A stretch of DNA of 8,950 nucleotides. It comes from an uncultured Actinomycetes bacterium (GTDB lineage: Bacteria > Actinomycetota > Thermoleophilia > Miltoncostaeales > Miltoncostaeaceae). Positions 1-5,082 of this stretch are shown piece by piece (positions within the stretch are counted from its first letter, which is position 1; each line of letters opens with the position of its first letter). Both the position numbers and the translations under genes were made by a program. Under the pieces are notes generated by a model that saw only the letters and a program-made list of their open reading frames with translations, was not told where the DNA came from and searched no databases. Location of the stretch: the NCBI GenBank assembly GCA_937862675.1, contig CALMEC010000485.1:1-8950 (forward strand). Direction: 5' to 3'.

Positions 1-405
1 GAACAGGTTCATCAGCAGGAGGACTCGCGGCGGCAGCTGCCGGGCCACCTCGGTCAGCGCCGCCTCGTCGACCTCGAACAGCGCCGAGTCGGGCGCCGGC
101 CGGCGGCCCTGCGCGTCGAGCAGCGCCGTGGCGACGCCCGAGAGCAGGTTGGCGCCCGACGGATTGGTGACCGGGTCCCAGCCGGCGCGGCGCGCGCACG
201 CGGACAGCAGCCGGGCGGTGGTGGTCTTGCCGTTCGTCGCCGAGACGAGCGTGACGCCGCGCGGCAGCTCCGCCCCCAGCTCGGCGAGCGCCTCGGGCCG
301 CATCCTGAGCAGGAGCTTGCCGGGGAGGCTGGTGCCACCTCCGCGCCCGAGCTTCCGCGACAGCGCGCCGGCCGTCCGTGCGATGACCTCTGCCGGGTGG
401 TTCAC
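1..405 (-). CDS. murT: MurT, lipid II isoglutaminyl synthase Mur-ligase subunit (N-terminal part)
   Basis: With GatD, MurT amidates the second stem-peptide residue of lipid II (D-Glu to D-isoglutamine) at the cytoplasmic face; MurT activates the glutamate with ATP and GatD supplies ammonia from glutamine. The first 135 residues are visible and the gene runs off the left edge. Residues 19-29 (LGRGGGTSLPG) match the MurT-type N-terminus, residues 56-63 (ATNGKTTT) are the Mur-ligase P-loop, then comes NPSGANLLSGVATAL and the FEVDEAAL segment. The proposed start is GTG at 405-403, 4 nt after the rpiA stop. No ATG or GTG lies further upstream in frame near the rpiA end, and the next ATG is inside the conserved region. 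The short spacing suggests co-transcription with rpiA. gatD would be expected next, beyond the edge. Family assignment is strong; the exact start is less sure because the Shine-Dalgarno is weak. Confidence 0.9.
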   Translation of the reverse strand, partial: MNHPAEVIARTAGALSRKLGRGGGTSLPGKLLLRMRPEALAELGAELPRGVTLVSATNGKTTTARLLSACARRAGWDPVTNPSGANLLSGVATALLDAQGRRPAPDSALFEVDEAALTEVARQLPPRVLLLMNLF

Positions 406-409
406 CTCG

Positions 410-1075
410 TCACCGGACCGCGGGCATGGGGTGCGCCCCGCCGGGACGGCCCACCAGCACGTCGCCGGGGTCGACGACGAAGAGGCCGTGGTCGACGACG
501 CCCGGAATCCCTGCGATGTCGTCGGCGATCCGTCGCCAGTCGGATCCGGCGGGCGGGACGACGTCGATGAGCACCAGCCCGTCGTCGGACAGCGACTCAC
601 GCCGGATCGGTGACATCTCGCCGAGCGCACGGGTGACCGAGTGCTCCGCGAAGGGCAGCACCGCGACGGGGAGGCGGCCCCACTCGTCGAGGCTCCCCAC
701 GCACTTGCTGTCGTCGATGAGCACGATGAACCGTCGCGCGGCGAGCGCCACGATGCGCTCGCGCACCATCGCGCCGCCGGCGCCCTTCACCACGAGCCCG
801 TCCGCCGTGACCGCGTCCGCGCCGTCGAAGGCCAGGTCGAGCGCCTCGTCCAGCGGGATGCACGGGATGCCCTCGAGGGCGGCCAGGTCGTCTCTTCGCA
901 CGGAGGTGGGGACCCCGCTCCCCCGGAGGCCGTCGCGGACCCGCCGTCCGACGGCGCGGATGCCCGCGGCGGCCGAACGGCCCGTTCCGAGGCCCAGTCG
1001 CATGCCGTCCTCGACCAGTGCCGCGACGGCGGTTCCGGCCGCGTCCCAGGAGGCCTGTCTCTCGTGATCGTCCAC
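410..1075 (-). CDS. rpiA: Ribose-5-phosphate isomerase A
   Basis: RpiA interconverts ribose 5-phosphate and ribulose 5-phosphate in the cytosolic pentose phosphate pathway. The predicted protein has 221 residues, normal for RpiA. It shows the phosphate-binding loop GLGTGRSA (28-35), the catalytic segment FDGAD (D84, D87), and KGAGGAMVRER with K97 and E106. These correspond to the E. coli catalytic Asp81, Asp84, Lys94 and Glu103. The usual DGADE reads DGADA here, but the four key residues are kept. The reading frame stays open well upstream; I chose GTG at 1075-1073 because the homologous region begins there and upstream residues look like non-coding translation. A TAGCCT box at 1088-1083 on this strand would place a transcript start almost on this GTG, so the mRNA may be leaderless. 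murT follows 4 nt downstream. Confidence 0.93.
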   Translation of the reverse strand: MDDHERQASWDAAGTAVAALVEDGMRLGLGTGRSAAAGIRAVGRRVRDGLRGSGVPTSVRRDDLAALEGIPCIPLDEALDLAFDGADAVTADGLVVKGAGGAMVRERIVALAARRFIVLIDDSKCVGSLDEWGRLPVAVLPFAEHSVTRALGEMSPIRRESLSDDGLVLIDVVPPAGSDWRRIADDIAGIPGVVDHGLFVVDPGDVLVGRPGGAHPMPAVR

Positions 1076-1207
1076 GGCGCCAAGGCTATGCGAGTGCGGC
1101 GGTGTTTCGCCGTGGACCCGCTCCGATCGCCACGGCATGGGGATGCCCGGCCCGCGTCGCGTCGCGCCGTCGCCCACGTGGAGGCCGGGCTGTGGGAAAC
1201 TGGCCGC
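1076..1207. promoter_or_regulatory. Divergent rpiA / MBL-hydrolase spacer
   Basis: This 132-bp spacer separates two divergently read genes and must hold promoters for both. On the minus strand, TAGCCT (1088-1083) fits the TANNNT form of an actinobacterial -10 and lies about 7 nt before the rpiA GTG; no convincing -35 hexamer was found. On the plus strand, GAAACT (1196-1201) lies 6 nt before the hydrolase ATG and is a weak -10 candidate. No Shine-Dalgarno precedes that ATG, so a leaderless message is possible on that side too. These are readings by eye. Confidence 0.4.
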
Positions 1208-2200
1208 ATGACCGACACCGCCGACGTCCTCGTCACGCCCGACATCACCCTCATCGACACGATGCTGGGCGGCCAGTCCGGGCTCACCGCCGCCTATCTC
1301 CTGCGCACCGACCGGCTCACCCTCGTGGAGACCGGGTCGCAGACCTCCGCGGAGGGACTCATCTCCGTGCTCCGTGACCGCGGCATCGGCCCGGACGATC
1401 TGGACCAGGTCGTCCTCACGCACATCCACCTCGATCACTGCGGCGGCGTCGGCGACGTGATGCAGGCCTTCCCTCGCGCCCGTCTGTACGTCCACCGGCG
1501 CGGTGCGCGCCACCTCGCCGAGCCCGCGCGCCTCCTGGAGTCGTCGTTCGCCGTCTACGGTGACCTGGCCCCGATGTACGGGGGCCTGCGACCGGTCGAG
1601 GCGGAGCGCATCGAGGCCGTCGAGGAGGGTGCACGCATCCCTCTCGGACGTGGACGCGAGCTGGAGGTCATGGATGCACCCGGGCACGCGCGCCATCAGA
1701 TGGCGCTCCTGGACAGCCATTCGGGGACGCTGTTCACCGGTGATGCGCTGGGCGTGCGCTTCCCGGGGTCGGAGATGTACCCGACGGTGCCGCCGCCCGA
1801 CTTCGACCTGGACATGTCACTCACGACACTCCGGCGGCTCGCCGAGCGATCGGCCGAACGTCTCGCCATCCCGCACTTCGGTGTCATCGACGATCCGGCC
1901 CCCGCCATCGAGGTGGCCGGCGCGCGACAGGCGGCCCTCGCAGAGGCGGCGTTGCGCGGTTGGCGGGACGGCGGCACGGTGGAGGCCGTGGGACAGGAGA
2001 TCGACCGCACGCTCCCCGTGGCGGACGTCGTCACCGATACACCCGGACGCAGGCGGGCGGAAATGACCCTTCGGGCGGGCAACAACGTCCCAGGCCGCGC
2101 TCTCTGGGCCGCGGCGAGGCTGGCCCCGCCCGCAGGCGCCTGGCCGCACGGGGCCCGTCCTGCGGGTCCTCTCCGACCGGTTCCGCCGGAGGGTCGGTAA
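1208..2200 (+). CDS. MBL-fold metallo-hydrolase
   Basis: This is a metallo-beta-lactamase-superfamily hydrolase of 330 residues, expected to bind two metal ions; the substrate cannot be told. The HxHxDH motif is THIHLDH (H72, H74, D76, H77). Further ligand positions are H160 (APGHARH), D179 (LFTGDAL) and H223 (IPHFG), so the full metal set appears present. VETGS (40-44) forms the typical early beta-strand turn. The layout resembles the glyoxalase II-like or Zn-dependent hydrolase proteins common in Actinobacteria rather than a true beta-lactamase. The start is the ATG at 1208; the frame is open further upstream but loses family resemblance. The last 40 or so residues are rich in Pro, Ala, Gly and Arg and extend past the usual end of the domain. 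There is no signal peptide, so it is likely cytosolic. leuB begins 35 nt downstream, so read-through is possible. Confidence 0.87.
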   Translation: MTDTADVLVTPDITLIDTMLGGQSGLTAAYLLRTDRLTLVETGSQTSAEGLISVLRDRGIGPDDLDQVVLTHIHLDHCGGVGDVMQAFPRARLYVHRRGARHLAEPARLLESSFAVYGDLAPMYGGLRPVEAERIEAVEEGARIPLGRGRELEVMDAPGHARHQMALLDSHSGTLFTGDALGVRFPGSEMYPTVPPPDFDLDMSLTTLRRLAERSAERLAIPHFGVIDDPAPAIEVAGARQAALAEAALRGWRDGGTVEAVGQEIDRTLPVADVVTDTPGRRRAEMTLRAGNNVPGRALWAAARLAPPAGAWPHGARPAGPLRPVPPEGR

Positions 2201-2203
2201 CCT
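2171..2203 (+). promoter_or_regulatory. Hairpin and -10-like box before leuB
   Basis: CCGACC (2173-2178) and GGTCGG (2192-2197) form a perfect 6-bp stem around a 13-nt loop at the 3' end of the hydrolase gene. CTCCG (2171-2175) with CGGAG (2187-2191) is a competing alternative. TAACCT (2198-2203), overlapping the hydrolase stop codon, fits TANNNT and could be the -10 of a leuB promoter starting near 2210. No good -35 is visible. The stem may simply reflect coding sequence. Confidence 0.28.
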
Positions 2204-2235
2204 CTCTCGCCGGACAACTCGACGTGGAGTGTGGG

Positions 2236-3312
2236 ATGGCAGAGAAGACGGTGGTTTCGCTCGCGGGCGACGGGATCGGGCCGGAGGTCGTCGGCGAGAC
2301 CCGGCGGGTCATCGACGCGGTCGCCGCGGAGCACGGCCTGTCGATCACGTGGCAGGACCACATCATCGGCGGTGCGTCCATCGACGCGCACGGAACGGCC
2401 CTGACCGACGATGTCCTCGCGGCCTGTCAGGCGTCCGACGCCGTCCTCCTCGGAGCGGTCGGCGGTCCGAAATGGGACACGACCGACCCGGATGCCCCCC
2501 GGCCGGAGCAGGGGCTCCTCGGCCTGCGCGCGGGGCTGAGGCTCTTCGCCAACCTGCGTCCCGTGAAGCCGTTCCCGGCGCTCTACGACGCGAGCCCCCT
2601 CCGTCGCGACCGTATCGAGGGGACGGACCTCCTGGTCATCCGCGAGCTCACGGGCGGGATCTACTTCGGTGAGCGGGGACGCGACGCGGACTCCGCGTAC
2701 GACACCTGCCTCTACACCAAGGACGAGGTCCGCCGCGTGGCCGAGTGGGGGTTCCGCGCCGCGCAGGGGAGGAGCGGCCGTGTGACGTCCGTCGACAAGG
2801 CGAACGTCCTGGAGAGCTCCCGGCTCTGGCGTGAGACCGTGCTCGAGGTCGCGGTGGACTATCCGGATGTCGCCCTGGACCACATGCTGGTGGACAACGC
2901 GGCGATGCAGCTGGTCTCGCGGCCGTCGCACTTCGACGTCATCGTCACCGAGAACATGTTCGGCGACATCCTCTCCGACATTGCCGCCATGCTCACCGGC
3001 TCGCTCGGCATGCTGCCGTCAGCGTCCCTGGGCGCCCCCGATGCCCGCAGCGGCAAGCGCAAGGCCCTCTACGAGCCCGTGCACGGCTCGGCCCCCGACA
3101 TCGCGGGACAGGGGATCGCGAACCCCCTGGCCACGTGCCTGTCCGCCGCGATGATGCTGCGTTACTCGCTGGACTGCGCCGGTGGGGCGGACCGGATCGA
3201 GGAGGCCGTCGCCGGTCTCCTCGAGGAGGGGCACCGGACACCGGACCTGGGCGGAGCCCTCACGACCCGTGAGGTGGGGGACCTCCTCGTCGCGCGCGCG
3301 ATCGGCGGCTGA
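2236..3312 (+). CDS. leuB: 3-isopropylmalate dehydrogenase
   Basis: LeuB oxidatively decarboxylates 3-isopropylmalate with NAD+ to 2-oxoisocaproate in leucine synthesis. Where citramalate synthase is present, as in this window, it can also act on methylmalate to give 2-oxobutyrate for isoleucine. The 358-residue length is normal. Visible family signatures are GDGIGPEV (11-18), LLGAVGGPKW (71-80), LFANLRP, IRELTGGIYFG with R136 and Y143, TSVDKANVLESS with K188, and LVDNAAMQL with D220. Also present are GDILSD (Mg2+ ligands D244 and D248), the LTGSLGMLPSASL stretch, and EPVHGSAPDIAGQGIANP, the NAD-binding segment. ATG at 2236 follows GGAG (2226-2229) by 6 nt; the frame is open upstream, but family homology starts at this Met. 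A strong hairpin follows the stop codon, so leuB appears to end a transcript rather than run into the downstream ilv genes. Confidence 0.97.
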   Translation: MAEKTVVSLAGDGIGPEVVGETRRVIDAVAAEHGLSITWQDHIIGGASIDAHGTALTDDVLAACQASDAVLLGAVGGPKWDTTDPDAPRPEQGLLGLRAGLRLFANLRPVKPFPALYDASPLRRDRIEGTDLLVIRELTGGIYFGERGRDADSAYDTCLYTKDEVRRVAEWGFRAAQGRSGRVTSVDKANVLESSRLWRETVLEVAVDYPDVALDHMLVDNAAMQLVSRPSHFDVIVTENMFGDILSDIAAMLTGSLGMLPSASLGAPDARSGKRKALYEPVHGSAPDIAGQGIANPLATCLSAAMMLRYSLDCAGGADRIEEAVAGLLEEGHRTPDLGGALTTREVGDLLVARAIGG

Positions 3313-3332
3313 CCGGCACGGAGTCCGTCGTC

Positions 3333-3360
3333 CGCCGCCGGATCCTGTGATCCGGCGGCG
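3333..3360 (+). terminator. Perfect 12-bp hairpin after leuB
   Basis: CGCCGCCGGATC (3333-3344) and GATCCGGCGGCG (3349-3360) are perfect reverse complements around a CTGT tetraloop, starting 20 nt after the leuB stop codon. There is no U-tract downstream, which is common for hairpin terminators in high-GC Gram-positives. Because it is symmetrical it could also act on the other strand, but no gene converges on it from the right. Confidence 0.75.
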
Positions 3361-3590
3361 TGCCCGGCGCCCCGCATGCGCTGCGGATCCACCGTGCGGA
3401 ATCCCGTTCGGACACGATTCCGGCGACACCGGTCCGCAGCACGTTGCCCGGTGGTCGCGCGCCCGCGCGTCGGGCGCCGCCGGTGCAGACGAAACGTGTG
3501 ACACGGTGGGCGCGGGCCCTCGTTGAGATGCGTCCGCGCCGTCCCCGTGTGCGGACGCCGACACAGAGCTGGGCAGACGCCCGGCCATCT
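3361..3590. other. Non-coding spacer with small inverted repeats
   Basis: I find no convincing gene in this stretch. Reading frames on both strands translate to Arg/Ala/Pro-rich text with no family resemblance. It holds several inverted repeats: CCGCA/TGCGG (3372-3376, 3382-3386), CGGAATC/GATTCCG (3397-3403, 3416-3422) and a perfect 8-bp stem GCGTCCGC/GCGGACGC (3530-3537, 3551-3558). Their role is unknown. Confidence 0.5.
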
Positions 3591-3592
3591 GT

Positions 3593-3662
3593 TAGGGTGC
3601 CCAAATATGGAAACGGTCATGTCCGTTAGAGATCGCGTAAGGGGCTGGCACTGCGGCAGTGC
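3593..3662 (+). promoter_or_regulatory. Candidate promoter with adjoining dyads
   Basis: TAGGGT (3594-3598 plus the preceding T at 3593 reading TTAGGGT) resembles an actinobacterial -10, within a locally A/T-richer patch that stands out from its surroundings. A start would fall near 3604-3607, next to an ATG at 3607. Just downstream is a near-perfect 16-bp dyad, AACGGTCATGTCCGTT (3612-3627; half-sites match at 7 of 8 positions). It is followed by GCACTGC/GCAGTGC (3648-3654, 3656-3662). No convincing -35 is seen. This would be the start of a long transcript leading toward the FhuF-like gene. The call is by eye only. Confidence 0.35.
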
Positions 3663-3888
3663 GACGGACTCTTCCCGCTCCGGCGGCTCACATGACCGGT
3701 GGAACGTCGCCTTGCCCTGGTGCGGCGTTCCTTCCTCCGCCGACGGTTGTCCGGGTACCCATCGATCCAGTGGACAGCGACGCTCATTCGTTTGTGCCGG
3801 ATGGACGGGCGCCCCGGACAGTCGTCGATCCTCTCAGCGCGGGACCTCCGTCGGGTGGCGGCCCGAGCCCGTGCTTGCACACGATTCA

Positions 3889-3910
3889 CCGCGACGTCCG
3901 GACGTCGCGG
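3889..3910. repeat. Perfect 22-bp palindrome
   Basis: The left arm CCGCGACGTCC (3889-3899) is followed immediately by its exact reverse complement GGACGTCGCGG (3900-3910). The symmetry stops at an A-A pair on either side. As DNA it could be an operator for a dimeric regulator; as RNA it folds into a 9-bp stem with a CCGG loop. No long U-tract follows. A perfect palindrome of this length is unlikely to be chance even at this GC content. Confidence 0.8.
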
Positions 3911-4039
3911 AGGTCTCCCCGGGGATGAGCGCATCCGCCGGGGGGAACGGTCGGTGTCGCGTGAGCGGGGCCCTGCCCGTGACGGCTCGTCGCGGGCACT
4001 TTCGGGGGGATCCCGTGCGACACCGGCTTCCATCTTCCG

Positions 4040-4079
4040 GTCCCGTCCCGAGCGTCCGGGCGGCGCGGCGGGACGGGAC
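4040..4079 (+). repeat. 11-bp inverted repeat, stable stem-loop
   Basis: GTCCCGTCCCG (4040-4050) and CGGGACGGGAC (4069-4079) are perfect reverse complements separated by 18 nt. The stem is almost all G-C and lies 53 nt before the ATG of the small frame ahead of the FhuF-like gene. It could be a terminator or attenuator for a transcript started upstream, or part of a larger RNA fold. No U-tract follows. Confidence 0.65.
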
Positions 4080-4132
4080 GTCGGGGCGGCACGACCGTCC
4101 ATGAGCGGGGGCGTCACGCCGAGGGGGGCGCG

Positions 4133-4168
4133 ATGAAATCGGATCGCGACCCGGACCCCCGTCCGTGA
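4133..4168 (+). CDS. Candidate 11-codon leader peptide ahead of the FhuF-like gene
   Basis: ATG at 4133 opens an 11-residue frame, MKSDRDPDPRP, ending in TGA at 4166-4168. It is preceded by a strong purine-rich Shine-Dalgarno, GAGGGGGG (4121-4128), at 4 nt spacing. Its stop codon overlaps the GTG start of the FhuF-like gene (GTGA at 4165-4168). That GTG has no ribosome binding site of its own; the preceding bases are C-rich. The arrangement fits translational coupling, with the small frame loading the ribosome. The peptide shows no run of a single amino acid as in classical attenuators. A CCCCC run at 4156-4160 could pair with the G-run of the Shine-Dalgarno. It may also be chance: short frames are common in high-GC sequence. 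Confidence 0.35.
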   Translation: MKSDRDPDPRP

Positions 4169-4986
4169 AGGGCATGCCGGTCCACCCGCTGCGATCGGCG
4201 CTCGTGTGCGGCGCGCACCTCGTGCCGGACGTGTCGGTCGGCCACGCCCCGCCGGGACTGGTCCCGCTCGGGTGGGTCGACGTCGATGCCGAGATCCACG
4301 CCACCTGCGCGGCGATCGGTGACCACCCCGGTCCGGCCGCCGTCATCACCGCCAACCGGTGGATCGCCCCGCTGTCGGCCGTCACCAACGGACTGGCCAT
4401 CATGCGGCGTGCGCCCATGCGCATCGACGACAGCACCCTGTTCGTCGCGTCCCGCGAGGGGGCCACCGGGCGAAGCGGCGTCGCGGTCCTCGACCCCGCG
4501 TTCGTCTGCCTGCCCGTCGATGTGGCGTGCGGCCACGACGACGCGCGCATCGTCGAGATCGACGAACTGGTCGACCGCACCGTCGGCGCACTGCTCGATC
4601 GGATCGTCGAACCGTTCCTCGAGCGTCTCGCCCGTGCGTCGGGACTGGCGTTGTCCGCCCTCTGGGGTGTGACGTCCTGGCATCTGGTGGGGGCGCTCAC
4701 TGACTGGGCCAACCATGCGGGGCGCCCCGACGAGATCCGGCGGCGGGCGGGGGAGATCCTTGCGGCGGACCACCGCCTGGCGCGCGCCGCGCCGTGCATG
4801 TTCACGATCGCGACGGTCGCCGGCTCGGCGCTCGTCACCGGTGGAGGCTCCTGTTGCCTCGCGTATCGCTGGCTGGACGGACGGCGGAAGTGCGCCGGCT
4901 GCCCGATGCGCTCGCGCGAGTCGCAGACGCGGGAGTACGAGCGTGTCTACTCACGCATCGCGCCGACGGCCGTGGGCGGTTCGTAG
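4165..4986 (+). CDS. FhuF-like (2Fe-2S) ferric reductase-type protein
   Basis: FhuF-type proteins bind a [2Fe-2S] cluster and reduce ferric siderophore complexes in the cytosol to release iron. The protein has 273 residues, near the E. coli FhuF length. The diagnostic feature is the C-terminal cysteine set GSCCLAYRW...KCAGCP, with C230, C231, C243 and C246. The spacing is CC-x11-C-x2-C; E. coli FhuF has x10. The middle carries WHLVGALTDWANHAG and an Ala-rich helical stretch typical of FhuF-like proteins, with TGGGSCC just before the cluster. The start is GTG 4165 or ATG 4174; upstream in-frame sequence has no start codon before the stop at 4102-4104. GTG 4165 overlaps the stop of a preceding 11-codon frame. 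No siderophore or transporter gene is in view, so iron-siderophore reduction is inferred from family only. No signal peptide or membrane segment is seen. Confidence 0.85.
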   Translation: MKGMPVHPLRSALVCGAHLVPDVSVGHAPPGLVPLGWVDVDAEIHATCAAIGDHPGPAAVITANRWIAPLSAVTNGLAIMRRAPMRIDDSTLFVASREGATGRSGVAVLDPAFVCLPVDVACGHDDARIVEIDELVDRTVGALLDRIVEPFLERLARASGLALSALWGVTSWHLVGALTDWANHAGRPDEIRRRAGEILAADHRLARAAPCMFTIATVAGSALVTGGGSCCLAYRWLDGRRKCAGCPMRSRESQTREYERVYSRIAPTAVGGS

Positions 4987-5082
4987 CGCGGATCCGTTTC
5001 GCCGCCGACCCCTGTGCAGGAAAAAGGCGTGATCCCCGGCGCGATATGCTCCCGTGAGCTTCCAGGGAAAGGTCACGCGCAG
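4987..5082 (+). promoter_or_regulatory. ilvE upstream region: promoter candidate and RBS
   Basis: The 96-bp gap between the FhuF-like gene and ilvE contains TATGCT (5045-5050), a good TANNNT match to a -10 box, which would start transcription near 5057. A clear -35 hexamer is not visible. AGGGAAAGG (5064-5072) is the likely ribosome binding site, about 10 nt before the ilvE GTG. This would allow the ilvE operon to be transcribed independently of the FhuF-like gene. Confidence 0.45.

Larger units (their letters stand above)
3663..4132. other. Structured non-coding stretch upstream of the FhuF-like gene
   Basis: About 470 bp lie here without a gene I can support. Open frames exist (for example 3699-4136 and 3607-4104), but third-position G/C is lower than in the flanking genes and no family is recognisable. 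The stretch is rich in perfect inverted repeats: GGGTACCC (3753-3760) nested in GTTGTCC/GGACAGC (3746-3752, 3772-3778), a 22-bp palindrome (3889-3910), TCCCCGGGGA (3916-3925), GGATG/CATCC (3923-3927, 3932-3936) and an 11-bp stem at 4040-4079. I checked by eye for tmRNA, RNase P RNA, 5S rRNA, tRNA and T-box signatures and saw none. It may be a long structured 5' leader, an unknown RNA, or a degenerate region. Confidence 0.45.

Noticed and set aside
1076..1720. Long upstream extension of the rpiA frame into the MBL-hydrolase gene
   Set aside because: RpiA homology begins at about 1075 and the extension is antisense to a gene with an intact metal-binding motif.
3591..3610. DtxR/IdeR iron box around TTAGGGTGCCCAAAT
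   Set aside because: The first half-site matches the TTAGGTTAG consensus at only 6 of 9 positions and the second half is poor. It is too weak to annotate, although iron control of a FhuF-like gene would make sense.
3640..3662. tmRNA start-like GGGGCTGG
   Set aside because: No proteolysis-tag reading frame and no tRNA-like 3' end with CCA follow within the expected distance.
3853..3866. T-box-like sequence GGGTGGCGGCCCG
   Set aside because: The T-box core is AGGGTGGNACCGCG; after GGGTGG the bases do not match, and no specifier-loop layout is evident.
3607..4104. 165-codon open frame starting at an ATG just after the TAGGGT box (a leaderless gene)
   Set aside because: Third-position G/C is well below that of the neighbouring genes, early codons include rare AGA, GTA and AGG, and the translation has no recognisable family or domain. 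It also spans the inverted repeats.
3699..4136. Frame rich in Arg and Ser whose stop overlaps the mini-ORF start (ATGA)
   Set aside because: Composition is that of an out-of-frame reading of GC-rich DNA; no ribosome site and no homology visible. The overlap is likely coincidence.
3834..4838. 334-codon minus-strand frame opposite the FhuF-like gene
   Set aside because: The plus strand carries the cysteine motif and G/C-biased third positions; the minus frame is Ser/Arg/Thr-rich with no recognisable domain.
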